Shown in pieces: positions 46,733 to 55,928 of a DNA stretch of 64,000 nt. Position 1 is the first letter of the stretch, and each line of letters begins with the position of its first letter. The position numbers and the translations under genes were made by a program. The notes under the pieces were generated by a model that saw only the letters and a program-made list of their open reading frames with translations, was not told the DNA's origin and made no database searches. The DNA is from Fortiea sp. LEGE XX443. Its GTDB lineage: Bacteria > Cyanobacteriota > Cyanobacteriia > Cyanobacteriales > Nostocaceae. The stretch lies in the NCBI RefSeq assembly GCF_015206815.1, contig NZ_JADEXZ010000001.1:62001-126000 (forward strand). Reading direction: 5' to 3'.

Positions 46733-48082
46733 ATGACTCGTGTCATCATTGTGCGTCACGGTCAAAGTAGCTACAATACTGAGCGGCGTATTCAAGGACG
46801 CACCGATGCGTCAACATTGACGGAAAAAGGTCGTAAAGATGCTAGTAAAGTAGGCAAAGCCCTCAGTAATATTTCATTTAATGCGATTTATACCAGTCCT
46901 CTGCGACGCGCCAAACTCACAGCCGAGATTATTCAAAGCGAGTTAGCCAATGTTCAAGAGTCTGCTACTGTCCAAACTTCCGATAAGTTATTAGAAATTG
47001 ACCTACCTTTGTGGGAAGCAATGCTCACTACTGAGGTTGAGCAAAAATTTGCCGAGGATTACCGTATTTGGCATGAACGCCCTCACGAATTAGCGATGCT
47101 CGTTAGCAATGCGGAGGGAACAAGAGAACATTTTCCTGTCTTGGCTTTGTACGAACAAGCGCGACAATTTTGGCAAGCAATTTTGCCGCAACATCAAGGC
47201 AAAACCATTCTGATACTTGGACATAACGGCATTAATCGCGCTTTGATTAGCACAGCATTGGGTATTCCTCCCAGTCGTTACCATTCCATACAGCAATCTA
47301 ACTGTGGTGTTACGGTGTTGAATTTTGCTGGAGGATTGGATGAAGCAGTCCAACTAGAATCGATGAATCAGACGCAACACATGGGGGAAACTTTACCATC
47401 ATTGCGTCCCAGCCATCAGGGAGTGCGATTGTTGTTGGTGCGTCACGGCGAAACAGAATGGAATCGCCAAACTAGATTTCAAGGACAAATTGACGTTCCC
47501 CTTAATGATAATGGGAGAAATCAAGCCCAAAAAGCCGGGGAATTTCTCAAAGATGTAGCAATTGACTTTGCTGTGAGTAGTTCAATGCTGCGTCCAAAAG
47601 AAACAGCAGAGATTATATTGCGTCAGCATCCCAGCATTAACTTAGAACTACAAGATGGTTTAAGAGAAATTAGTCATGGACTTTGGGAAGGAAAATTAGA
47701 AACAGAAATTGACCAAGAATTTCCTGGAGAATTGCACCGTTGGCGGACAACACCCGCTGAAGTACAAATGCCTGAAGGGGAAAATTTACAACAGGTTTGG
47801 GAACGTAGTGTTGTAGCTTGGCAATCGATTGTGCAAACAGCATTAGACAATCAACTTAAAACTGGATTAGTGGTGGCTCACGACGCGACTAATAAAACCT
47901 TGCTTTGTCATATTCTGGGTTTACCTACGGAAAACTTCTGGAATTTTCGTCAAGGTAATGGTGCAGTTAGCGTTATTGACTACCCCAACGGACTCGGTGG
48001 TTTCCCTGTATTACAAGCAATGAATATCACGGCTCATTTAGGTGCTGGTTTATTAGATAAAACCGCAGCTGGAGCATTATAA
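46733..48082 (+). CDS. Double-domain histidine phosphatase
   Basis: A 449-residue protein made of two phosphoglycerate-mutase-like histidine phosphatase domains. Domain 1 (about 1-205) has IVRHGQSSYNTERRIQGRTD with the phospho-His near residue 9 and the second His in LILGHNGINRAL. Domain 2 (about 228-430) has LVRHGETEWNRQTRFQGQID and VVAHDATNKTLL. Both keep the RHG motif and C-terminal His, so both may be active. GAGGAGGGTAAA before the ATG is a strong ribosome binding site. Substrates could be phosphoglycerate, phosphoserine or sugar phosphates; the tandem layout is a known cyanobacterial arrangement. Confidence 0.88.
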   Translation: MTRVIIVRHGQSSYNTERRIQGRTDASTLTEKGRKDASKVGKALSNISFNAIYTSPLRRAKLTAEIIQSELANVQESATVQTSDKLLEIDLPLWEAMLTTEVEQKFAEDYRIWHERPHELAMLVSNAEGTREHFPVLALYEQARQFWQAILPQHQGKTILILGHNGINRALISTALGIPPSRYHSIQQSNCGVTVLNFAGGLDEAVQLESMNQTQHMGETLPSLRPSHQGVRLLLVRHGETEWNRQTRFQGQIDVPLNDNGRNQAQKAGEFLKDVAIDFAVSSSMLRPKETAEIILRQHPSINLELQDGLREISHGLWEGKLETEIDQEFPGELHRWRTTPAEVQMPEGENLQQVWERSVVAWQSIVQTALDNQLKTGLVVAHDATNKTLLCHILGLPTENFWNFRQGNGAVSVIDYPNGLGGFPVLQAMNITAHLGAGLLDKTAAGAL

Positions 48083-48231
48083 AACAGAGTGAATAGTAAG
48101 AAGTGAGGAACTAAGCTAGGAGTGAACAGTGAAGAGTAGATCACTTATAACTTTCAACTAGTACAGCGCGGCGGAAATAAACAACCCATTTCAAATCAAT
48201 GAAACGTTCACGCTGTATTTCTTTTGACTTT

Positions 48232-48282
48232 TGAACGCCAGTTGCTTTAAGTCGGGTAACCCGCCCAACGCACTGGCTCCTT
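48232..48282. repeat. Palindromic intergenic repeat (GCCAGTTGCTTTAAGTCGGG type)
   Basis: 'gccagttgctttaagtcgggtaacccgcccaacgcactggct' has outer arms GCCAGT and ACTGGC and an inner GGGT-AACCCG hairpin. It is a typical small palindromic repeat of Nostoc-like genomes, located between the phosphatase and dihydroorotase-like genes. Confidence 0.5.
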
Positions 48283-48328
48283 TTGACTTCCGCCTTGCGG
48301 TACTAGTAACTCCTAACTTGTAATTTTT

Positions 48329-49597
48329 ATGACTGAACTTTTACAACAAGTACGGATAATTGATCCAGTTTCGGGAATTGACCAAATAGCAGATGTCTTA
48401 ATTGCTGATGGTAAGATTCAAGCTGTCGCTCCACAGATTTCTGATATTGGTGGCGATGCTAAAGTTAGAGATTGTCGGGGATTAATTCTGGGGAATGGAT
48501 TAGTAGATTTATATAGCCACTCTGGCGAACCTGGGTTTGAAGAACGGGAAACTTTGTCGTCTCTGTTGCAAGCTGCTGCTGCTGGCGGCTTTACCAGAAT
48601 TGGTATTTTACCTGATACATCTCCATCTATTGATCATCCTGCACTTGTAGCACAGTTGCAGAAGATGCAGGAACAAGGAACAACTTCTTTCCCTGCACCC
48701 CTGCTTAACATCTGGGGTGCGATTACGTTGGATGTGGCTGGAAAGCAGATAACAGAATTAGCTGATTTAGCAGCTGCGGGGGTTGTCGGTTTTACTGATA
48801 GTCATCCGTTAGATAATTTTGGTTTGGTGCGGCGAGTGTTGGAATATGTTCAGCCGTTGGGTAAACCTATGGCTTTTTGGCCTTGCGATCGCCAGTTGTC
48901 ATCCAATGGTATGATGCGCGAAGGCGTGGATGCGCTACGTTTTGGTTTACCACCTATCCCCGCCAGTGCCGAAACAACTGCGATCGCTGCTCTGCTAGAA
49001 TTAGTTGCGACTACAGGTAATCCCCAAGTTCATATTATGCGTGTTTCCACAGCCCGCAGTGTGGAATTAATTGCTTCAGCTAAAGCTGCTGGTTTACCCA
49101 TCACCGCCAGCACGACTTGGATGCACTTATTATTAGATACCACAGCCATTAAAAGTTACGATACCAGCTTGCATTTAGACCCGCCTTTAGGCAATCCCAG
49201 CGATTTAAAGGCTTTGCGTGCAGGAGTACGCACAGGTGTAATTGATGCGATCGCGATCGACCACGCACCCTATACTTATGAAGAAAAAGTCCAAGCCTTT
49301 GCTGAAGCACCATCCGGCGCAATTGGTTTGGAGTTAGCCTTGTCTTTACTGTGGCAAAATCTTGTCGTAACCGAAGAATTTACAGCTTTAGAATTATGGC
49401 AAGCATTGAGTAGCAATCCAGCGAAATGTTTGGGACAGAAATTGAATACATTGACTCCCAATCAAAAAGCTGAATTAACGTTATTTGATCCTACACAAAC
49501 CTGGAAAGTTGAAAGGAAAAATCTGCATACACTTTCAAGTAATACACCTTGGCTAGGAAAGGAATTACAAGGTCGTGTTTTGAAAACTTGGTGTTAG
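48329..49597 (+). CDS. Dihydroorotase-like protein with altered metal ligands
   Basis: A 422-residue amidohydrolase-superfamily protein closest to type I dihydroorotase (PyrC), the third step of pyrimidine synthesis. The fold landmarks are present: ADVLIADGKIQAVAP, the exit of the beta-sandwich; GEPGFEERETLSSLLQAAAAGGF; and AIAIDHAPYTYEEK. However, the metal-site HxH motif reads Tyr62-x-His64 (DLYSHSG), the usual HxxHxS reads His235-I-M-Arg238-V-S, and the TPHHL region reads TWMHL (265-266). It may be inactive, like the pseudo-DHOase subunits that pair with aspartate carbamoyltransferase, or use an unusual metal site. No pyrB is adjacent. Confidence 0.75.
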   Translation: MTELLQQVRIIDPVSGIDQIADVLIADGKIQAVAPQISDIGGDAKVRDCRGLILGNGLVDLYSHSGEPGFEERETLSSLLQAAAAGGFTRIGILPDTSPSIDHPALVAQLQKMQEQGTTSFPAPLLNIWGAITLDVAGKQITELADLAAAGVVGFTDSHPLDNFGLVRRVLEYVQPLGKPMAFWPCDRQLSSNGMMREGVDALRFGLPPIPASAETTAIAALLELVATTGNPQVHIMRVSTARSVELIASAKAAGLPITASTTWMHLLLDTTAIKSYDTSLHLDPPLGNPSDLKALRAGVRTGVIDAIAIDHAPYTYEEKVQAFAEAPSGAIGLELALSLLWQNLVVTEEFTALELWQALSSNPAKCLGQKLNTLTPNQKAELTLFDPTQTWKVERKNLHTLSSNTPWLGKELQGRVLKTWC

Positions 49598-49643
49598 ATA
49601 TATGGTTTAGAATATCTTGACTGAGTACTATTTGATTTGACTC

Positions 49644-50075
49644 TCAACGAATCAAAATAAGTATACCAGTTAAAATCAAGCCAGTTCCCAATATCACTTG
49701 CAGCGTGAGGGGTTCCTTGAGAAAAAATACCGAAAAAATCAGCACCAAAACCAAACTCGATTTGTCCAAAGGTGCGACTAAAGAAGCTTTTCCGGCTTGT
49801 AAAGCCCGAAAGTAAAATAACCAAGATAAACCAGTTGATAACCCAGAGAAAACAAGAAACAGTAGGGTTTTTGGACTAATCGTCAGTATTGCATCTAGTT
49901 GTCCTTTAGCGACAACCCAACCCCAAATCATGATTAGAATCACTACCGTGCGGATTGCGGTTGCTAAATTGGGATTAATAGCTTCGACTCCAATCTTGGC
50001 AAATATAGTCGTCAAGGATGCAAAAAATGCCGATAACAGGGCATAAGATATACTATTCACTTCGTTATCTAGCAT
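49644..50075 (-). CDS. Half-size EamA (DMT) transporter
   Basis: A 143-residue membrane protein equal to a single EamA domain, about half of a usual 10-helix DMT permease. Four or five helices are visible (YALLSAFFASLTTIFAKIGV, LATAIRTVVILIMIWGWVVA, TLLFLVFSGLSTGLSWLFYF, KSSLVLVLIFSVFFLKEPLT, LQVILGTGLILTGILILIR). The motif FLKEPLT near the last helix is the family signature. It may act as a dimer, as small multidrug-resistance proteins do. Substrate unknown. An inverted-repeat element separates it from phoD. Confidence 0.85.
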   Translation of the reverse strand: MLDNEVNSISYALLSAFFASLTTIFAKIGVEAINPNLATAIRTVVILIMIWGWVVAKGQLDAILTISPKTLLFLVFSGLSTGLSWLFYFRALQAGKASLVAPLDKSSLVLVLIFSVFFLKEPLTLQVILGTGLILTGILILIR

Positions 50076-50150
50076 TTCGTATCCTTGACGCAGAAATATT
50101 TATTGAGAAATAATATCACTATTTACTGTACAAACTACTTTGATCAGTAT

Positions 50151-50362
50151 TAGCATCCATACAGAAACTTATGCTAAGGCTAGAAAGCAGACAAAACAAG
50201 CATTCTAGTAATCCTTAAACGTTGCCTAGTTTGTATCATTTTCGGTAAAGTCAAGCAACTTTTGAACGAAAGAAGATTTTCTTGCAACTTATCCAGAAGG
50301 TGCTAGATAGGTTGTCTTTTAGGCAAAGTTTGTCAAGTGCATAAGTTTCTGTATGATTGCTA
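50151..50362. mobile_element. 212-bp MITE-like element with 24-bp terminal inverted repeats
   Basis: TAGCATCCATACAGAAACTTATGC at 50151-50174 is mirrored by the complement of TAGCAATCATACAGAAACTTATGC at 50339-50362: 22 of 24 positions agree, with 17 bases in a row identical. The interior has further weakly complementary segments (gctagaaagcagacaaaac and ttgtctttt...gctagata). It has no coding capacity and fills nearly the whole gap between the EamA gene and phoD. Confidence 0.75.
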
Positions 50363-50372
50363 CGAGAACGCC

Positions 50373-51971
50373 TTAAACGCGCTCTACTGTACCTTGATTT
50401 GGCAACTCAAAGGACACAGTTTCTACAATTGGGGCGTTAGGATCGGATACAGTCGGCCCAGTTGCTGGAGATTGAGCCAGTAGTCGATAATCATTGCGCC
50501 AGCGCTGATGATTGAGGTCACAAACAACATAACCGCGCTGCCTACCATTAAAATACTTGACCCAGGGACTTTCTGGTAAAGCAGCCTCGATGCGATCGCT
50601 TGCACCAAAGCTTGAGCTAATAGATGTGCCGACGAATTCAGTAGCGACTGTCGCAGAGTTAGGGTCATTAAAATCAGCCTTCAGGTCGCTTACCCAACTG
50701 GAGTGTGTGTCACCAGAAATTACAACTGGGTTGGTTGGCTGACGTTGAGCAATGAAGTTGAGAATACGACTGCGAGAAGCTACATAGCCATCCCAAGCAT
50801 CAATATTGAAGGCACTGTCAGGGCCAGCCGTCCAGTCATACTGGGTAAACACAAGCTGTTGAGCCAGAACATTCCAGCGTGCTTGCGATCGCTCTAGATT
50901 GTTGAATAACCACTGCTCTTGTTCAGTACCAACCAGAGTTGCGTTTTCATCAAAAGCTTCTGCACAACGCGCTCTAATTCCGTCATTACAAGGTTGGTTG
51001 GTACGATATTGGCGAGTATCGAGAACATTAAATTCAACCAAGTTACCAAAGTTTAAGCGTCGATACAATTGCAAATCAATGCCTTTGGGTCTGGAAAACT
51101 CTCGCAGTGGCATGTGTTCGTAGTATGCCTGGAAAGCAGCCGCACGACGAGCTAGAAAAACTTCTGGTGATTGTCTATCTGGGTCTTGAGGAATTTCATC
51201 TGCCCAGTTATTGTCAACTTCGTGGTCATCCCAAGTCACTACCCAAGGAAATGCTGCATGGGCTGCTTGCAAACTGGTGTCAGTTTTGTACTGAGCATGG
51301 CGGTTGCGATACTGTTCCAGTGTGAATGGCTCCCCAGTACCTTCATGTCTTCGGAGTACATTTGGTGAATTTGACGGCGCTCCCTCATAGATGTAGTCAC
51401 CAAGATGAACCACCAGGTCTAAATCTTCTTGAGCCAGATTTTGATAGGCAGCATAGAATCCTTGCTGCCAGTTTTGACAAGAAGCGAAGGCAAAACGAAA
51501 GCGATTGACATAAGCGTTGGAGTCAGGAGCAGTGCGTGTCCGCCCAATAGGACTGACTTGATCACCTACTCTGAAGCGATACCAGTACCAACGAGCAGGT
51601 TGTAATCCTTGCACTTCCACATGTACAGAGTGTCCAAATTCAGGAGTAGCCATCTGTACGCCACTGCGGACAACTTGTCGCATATTTTCGTCAGTTGCAA
51701 TTTGCCACAGCACTGGAACGTTATATTGTGGCATCCCACCTCCATTGAGCGGATCGGGAGCTAGACGTGTCCACAACACTACACTATCTGGCCATGGTTC
51801 ACCGGAAGCGACACCTAAGCTAAAAAGATAATTGGAGAATCTAGATTGGGCAAGAACTTTATTAGACCATTGATTGGCGATCGCGAAACCAGTTAAGCTT
51901 CCAGCCCCAATCAAAACTTGTCGCCGTCTCAATCGGCTTGATAGCAGGCGATCAAAATTTGGTATCTGCAT
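50373..51971 (-). CDS. phoD: PhoD-like alkaline phosphatase/phosphodiesterase
   Basis: A 532-residue exported enzyme of the PhoD family that releases phosphate from organic phosphate esters. The N-terminus has a twin-arginine signal (RLRRRQVLIGAGSLTGFAIA) followed by the PhoD N-terminal domain (YLFSLGVASGEPWPDSVVLW). Metal-binding motifs are HLGDYIYEG, WDDHEVDNNW and VISGDTHSSW, and the large Fe/Ca-site loops appear intact. It is expected to fold in the cytoplasm, be exported by Tat and require calcium and iron. Pho regulation is likely, but I could not verify a Pho box upstream. Only 10 bases separate its stop from the MITE-like element. Confidence 0.93.
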   Translation of the reverse strand: MQIPNFDRLLSSRLRRRQVLIGAGSLTGFAIANQWSNKVLAQSRFSNYLFSLGVASGEPWPDSVVLWTRLAPDPLNGGGMPQYNVPVLWQIATDENMRQVVRSGVQMATPEFGHSVHVEVQGLQPARWYWYRFRVGDQVSPIGRTRTAPDSNAYVNRFRFAFASCQNWQQGFYAAYQNLAQEDLDLVVHLGDYIYEGAPSNSPNVLRRHEGTGEPFTLEQYRNRHAQYKTDTSLQAAHAAFPWVVTWDDHEVDNNWADEIPQDPDRQSPEVFLARRAAAFQAYYEHMPLREFSRPKGIDLQLYRRLNFGNLVEFNVLDTRQYRTNQPCNDGIRARCAEAFDENATLVGTEQEQWLFNNLERSQARWNVLAQQLVFTQYDWTAGPDSAFNIDAWDGYVASRSRILNFIAQRQPTNPVVISGDTHSSWVSDLKADFNDPNSATVATEFVGTSISSSFGASDRIEAALPESPWVKYFNGRQRGYVVCDLNHQRWRNDYRLLAQSPATGPTVSDPNAPIVETVSFELPNQGTVERV

Positions 51972-52183
51972 ACACCCTTCTTGTAAAGTCGCACTTAAAC
52001 AACTGCAACTCTAGCAGAAGAATTTTATTATTTCTTTACAATTAGATTAAGCCTTGATTATTTCTCTAGGTTCGTTACTCCGGTTGAAGCTGTTGAATTT
52101 AGTTAAAGTCGAGTAGTAGAGAGTTAATCATAAAGCAGAAAAATTGGCTTTCCACGGCAATTTAATGAGGACTTAGATTAAAA

Positions 52184-52930
52184 ATGTTACTACATTTGAG
52201 TACTTGGCAAGAAGTTGAAGCGTATCTACAGCAATCTCAGGGGATAATTCTCCCGATTGGTTCTACAGAACAACACGGGCCGACGGGGTTAATTGGTACT
52301 GATGCGATTTGTGCAGAAGCGATCGCGCGTGGTGTGGGTGAATCAACTGGGGCGATCGTCGGCCCTACAATCAATGTGGGGATGGCATTGCATCACATCG
52401 CCTTTCCCGGCACAATTAGTCTGCGCCCTAGCACTTTAATTCAAGTAGTGCGAGACTACGTAACTAGTTTAGTCAAAGCTGGTTTTAGCAAGTTCTACTT
52501 TATCAACGGCCACGGCGGTAATATTGCTACTCTCAAAGCCGCTTTCTCAGAAACTTACGCTTACCTAGAAGATTTACAAATTTCCCATGCTCATCAAGTG
52601 CAATGTCATATAGCCAACTGGTTTATGTGCAAATCTGTATACGAGTTAGCTAAAGAATTATACGGCGATCAAGAAGGATCTCATGCTACCCCCAGTGAAG
52701 TAGCCGTCACTCAATATGTTTATCCAGAAGCAATTAAGCAAGCACCCCTTTCACCAGAAGTTGCACGTGGACACAACATTTACAGTGCAGCTAACTTTCG
52801 CACCCGTTACCCAGATGGCCGTATGGGTTCAAATCCCGCTTTAGCAACACCAGAACACGGTAAGCAATTCTATGACTTAGCGGTGAAAGAACTCAGTAAT
52901 GGATATTTGCAATTTCTGAACGCAGATTAA
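52184..52930 (+). CDS. Creatininase-family amidohydrolase
   Basis: A 248-residue metalloamidase of the creatininase/MftE/ArfB superfamily. Metal-binding motifs are all present: ILPIGSTEQHGPTGLIGTDA (Glu, His and Asp), FYFINGHGGNIATL (His) and YGDQEGSHATPSEVAVTQYV (Glu). Creatinine is unlikely as a natural substrate in cyanobacteria; relatives act on cyclic amides, formamides in riboflavin/F420 routes, or peptides. It is monocistronic and its neighbours do not hint at a pathway. Function beyond family level is not assigned. Confidence 0.85.
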   Translation: MLLHLSTWQEVEAYLQQSQGIILPIGSTEQHGPTGLIGTDAICAEAIARGVGESTGAIVGPTINVGMALHHIAFPGTISLRPSTLIQVVRDYVTSLVKAGFSKFYFINGHGGNIATLKAAFSETYAYLEDLQISHAHQVQCHIANWFMCKSVYELAKELYGDQEGSHATPSEVAVTQYVYPEAIKQAPLSPEVARGHNIYSAANFRTRYPDGRMGSNPALATPEHGKQFYDLAVKELSNGYLQFLNAD

Positions 52931-53010
52931 TATCTTCTTCAGTGAAAGACTAATTATTAATGTAAGTTCAATGAACCTCTCCTCAACCCCTCTCCGAGGC
53001 GGAGCTACCG

Positions 53011-53286
53011 TGTACACACAAGTCTTTTAAAGTTGCTACGCCAATAGGGTGGGTTAATTTTTACAAGTCAATATATTAACAGTATTAACATTGCAGAGCG
53101 ATGAATTAATATTGCGAGTCTAGGCATTAACATTGCAATGCGATGAATTAATATTGTGAGTCTAGGCATTAACATTGCAAGGCGATGAATTAATATTGTG
53201 AGTTTAGGCATTAACATTGCAATGCGATGAATTAATATTGCAAGTCTAAGCATTAACATTGCTGACAAAAAAGCTTGTGTGTACAC
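53011..53286. mobile_element. Inverted-repeat element with 21/42-bp tandem repeats, copy 2
   Basis: Same 13-bp perfect ends as copy 1 (GTGTACACACAAG at 53011-53023; complement at 53274-53286), the same left segment (ttttaaagttgctacgcca) and an uninterrupted array of the 21-bp units. CTACC occurs directly outside both ends, which could be a 5-bp target duplication. The left CTACC is also present before copy 1 and may instead belong to the element. The left flank (ctctccgaggcgga) looks like a truncated C/G-rich repeat, so it may have inserted there. Confidence 0.75.
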
Positions 53287-53455
53287 CTACCTCGCAGGAG
53301 AGAGTTCAAAACTGTACCTCACTCAACCGAGAACTGCTATAAAACTTCTTTAGAGACGTTATTGTATAACGTCTCTAAATTTATCTGGTTTCAATATTCA
53401 TTCACAAGATAAAATACTCATCTACCCGTTGCTTACTGTCCTTTGCTCTAAAACT

Positions 53456-54517
53456 ATGACCAATTTTTTCCGCGCCAATGTTGATGCAATGGCCAGCTAC
53501 ATTCCTGGTGAGCAGCCAAAACGCGGTACTCAAGTTATTAAACTTAACAGTAACGAAAATGCCTACCCTCCCTCACCAACTGCTTTAGCAGCACTACAAA
53601 ATATTGACGGTGATTGGTTGCGGCGCTATCCCGAACCCTTTGGTGGTGAGTTTCGCCAAGCAGCAAGTCAGGTTTTAGGAGTGTCTAGTGATTGGATTAT
53701 AGTTGGCAATGGCAGTGATGAAATTTTAAATGTGGTCATGCGAGCCTGTACGGAACCAGGACGAAAGGTAGTTTATCCCACACCAACTTACGTGCTGTAC
53801 CGTACACTTACAGAGATGCAAGCAGCTGATATTGTCGAGATTCCTTACACAGAAGATTACCAATTACCTGTAACAGAATTAATTGCTGCCAATGGTGCTG
53901 TAACATTTATTGCTTCACCTAACAGTCCTTCTGGTCATGTTGTACCCATTGAAGATTTAGAAAAACTAGCCAGTCAGTTATCTGGGGTTTTAGTTGTTGA
54001 TGAAGCATACGTAGATTTTGCCGAAGCAGATGCCTTGGCTTTGGTAAAAGAATATGAGAATGTGATGATTATTCGCACCTTGTCTAAAGGTTACTCATTA
54101 GCAGGTTTGCGTTTGGGTTTTGGTGTAGCGAATCCCAAACTGTTGCAGGGATTATTTAAGGTTAAGGATAGTTATAACATTGATGCGATCGCCTGTGCAG
54201 TGGCGACAGCCGCCATCACTGACCAAACTTATAAAAATGCTTGTGTAGCTAAAATTAAAGCGTCACGAATTCAACTAACAAGAGATTTAAAACAATTAGG
54301 TTTCTGTGTTTGGGATTCTCAGACGAATTTTTTGCTAGTTCAACCACCCCAAGGAAACGCCGAATATCTCTATCAAAAACTCAAAGAACAACAAATTCTC
54401 ATCCGCTACTTCCCCCATCCAGGATTATTAGATAAACTCCGCATTACTATTGGCACAGATGAGCAAAATCAAGTTTTAATAGATGCGATAAAAGTATTAA
54501 TTTTAGAAAGAATTTAG
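53456..54517 (+). CDS. hisC: Histidinol-phosphate aminotransferase
   Basis: A 353-residue PLP enzyme (fold type I) that transaminates imidazole acetol phosphate in histidine synthesis. The ATG at 53456 (MTNFFRANVDAMASYIPGEQ) is the natural start; one at 53429 adds nine unrelated residues. Landmarks are KLNSNENAYPPSP, the substrate-binding start; YPTPTYVLYRTL; SPNSPSGHVVP; VVDEAYVDF; and the PLP Lys in RTLSKGYSLAGLRLG. Paralogs in cyanobacteria may use other substrates (Phe/Tyr), so the specificity is likely but not certain. Confidence 0.9.
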   Translation: MTNFFRANVDAMASYIPGEQPKRGTQVIKLNSNENAYPPSPTALAALQNIDGDWLRRYPEPFGGEFRQAASQVLGVSSDWIIVGNGSDEILNVVMRACTEPGRKVVYPTPTYVLYRTLTEMQAADIVEIPYTEDYQLPVTELIAANGAVTFIASPNSPSGHVVPIEDLEKLASQLSGVLVVDEAYVDFAEADALALVKEYENVMIIRTLSKGYSLAGLRLGFGVANPKLLQGLFKVKDSYNIDAIACAVATAAITDQTYKNACVAKIKASRIQLTRDLKQLGFCVWDSQTNFLLVQPPQGNAEYLYQKLKEQQILIRYFPHPGLLDKLRITIGTDEQNQVLIDAIKVLILERI

Positions 54518-54644
54518 ACCAATTTGTAATTCGTAATTAAAAAATTCAACCAGTAGCGACTTTTAAAACAGTTTCTACATCTGTCGTAGGGTGTATTACA
54601 ATACGCCCCTACTATAAATCAGTACGGTTCAGTTAAGAATAAGT

Positions 54645-54737
54645 GTAGGTTGGGTTGAACGAAGTGAAACCCAACAAATGCCCGAAAATGTTGGGTTACC
54701 CTACGGGAAGCAAGCTACGTTCCTCAACCCAACCTAC
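54645..54737. repeat. Inverted-repeat segment GTAGGTTGGGTTGA...TCAACCCAACCTAC
   Basis: The outer arms GTAGGTTGGGTTGA (54645-54658) and TCAACCCAACCTAC (54724-54737) are perfectly complementary, and the interior holds further aacccaac/gttgggtt pairs, so the 93-base segment can form branched hairpins. It lies between convergent hisC and SDR genes and may contribute to termination. This REP-like family is widespread in Nostoc-type genomes. Confidence 0.65.
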
Positions 54738-54793
54738 GCCTACGCCTGTCTAAAGATTAAAAATAGTGTAATTGTCAGCACTCAGCACTTTGC

Positions 54794-55618
54794 TCAATAA
54801 ATCATCTGGGGATGAATCAATTTGTATCCCGCATCTTTTATTTTTTGATTAGATACTGTGGCATTATATGGGCGATTGTTCTTGAGAGAATCATCCCATT
54901 GCACTTTGGGTAAATTGTGTTTGGTAAACAAAGTATCTAACAATTCTCGACTGCTTAGATGTGCATCATCAACTAAATTATAAATACCTTGTAGGCGTTG
55001 TTGACGGGCAAACTCGATCGCTCCCACAATATCATCTAAATGAATCCAATTAGTGACATCATCGCCATGACCGGGACGGGTTGTACCAGACACACGACTA
55101 AATATTTTAATCAGTTCTCGATTAGTTCCGTAAATACCACCCAAACGCAAGATGCAAACTTGCAATTTCTCGCTGGCGGCTGAGAGTAAAACTTTTTCTG
55201 TCTCTCTGAGAATTACTCCCTGAGGATGGTTAGGTTCAACTGGTGTATCTTCATTTACCGTAGCACCATTGCGATCGCCGTAAACAGAATAACTACCTGT
55301 GTAGATAATTTGTTTGATATTGGGTACTTGCGGCAAAATCGCAACTAAAGTTTTGGCAGTTTCTAAATAAGTTTCTTCATAAAAATTTGCACTTTTTGCA
55401 CCCACACTCAGCAACACCACATCTTGATTTTGCAAAACTGATTGGAGTGTTTCAGGATCGTTTCCTTTAGTGACTATGATTTTTTGCGCTACAGTTTGTA
55501 GTTCTTGGATACGTTCAGGGGTAGTTGTGGTAGCAGTAACAACAAAAGTCATTTTTTGCTGCCAATATTTAGCCACTGCATAACCAACATAACCACAACC
55601 AATGATAGCAATATTCAT
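54794..55618 (-). CDS. NAD(P)-dependent epimerase/dehydratase-like SDR
   Basis: A 274-residue extended SDR. The Rossmann nucleotide motif is at the very start (MNIAIIGCGYVGYAVAKYWQ). IIYTGSYSVYGDRNG and VCILRLGGIYGTNRELIKIF are typical of the YeeZ/atypical SDR branch, followed by DVTNWIHLDDIVGAIEFARQ and GIYNLVDDAHLSSRELLD. A classical Tyr-x3-Lys is not obvious, so catalytic competence is uncertain. Substrate unknown. Confidence 0.85.
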   Translation of the reverse strand: MNIAIIGCGYVGYAVAKYWQQKMTFVVTATTTTPERIQELQTVAQKIIVTKGNDPETLQSVLQNQDVVLLSVGAKSANFYEETYLETAKTLVAILPQVPNIKQIIYTGSYSVYGDRNGATVNEDTPVEPNHPQGVILRETEKVLLSAASEKLQVCILRLGGIYGTNRELIKIFSRVSGTTRPGHGDDVTNWIHLDDIVGAIEFARQQRLQGIYNLVDDAHLSSRELLDTLFTKHNLPKVQWDDSLKNNRPYNATVSNQKIKDAGYKLIHPQMIY

Positions 55619-55928
55619 TAATTTTTAAAGTCAACAGTCTATAGTTAATATTATCTGAATTTTTCCAATACGCAGATCATGAAAGTTAGATATTATGTAT
55701 TGAATTGACACGACTAAAATGAGGTAATAAGTTAGTTAGATAAAATTAACCGTAGATGGATGCAGATTAATAATCCACCAATTTAGCTGTGTCAATCTAC
55801 TACAACTGCATATTTCTGCTAACTCGGACATATTTATCTCTGAGTCTACAAAAAAACTGGCTGACTATACCCATACTATCTACTCAAATCTTTTTATACT
55901 TTTAACAAATACAAGTGGAGGCAATGTC

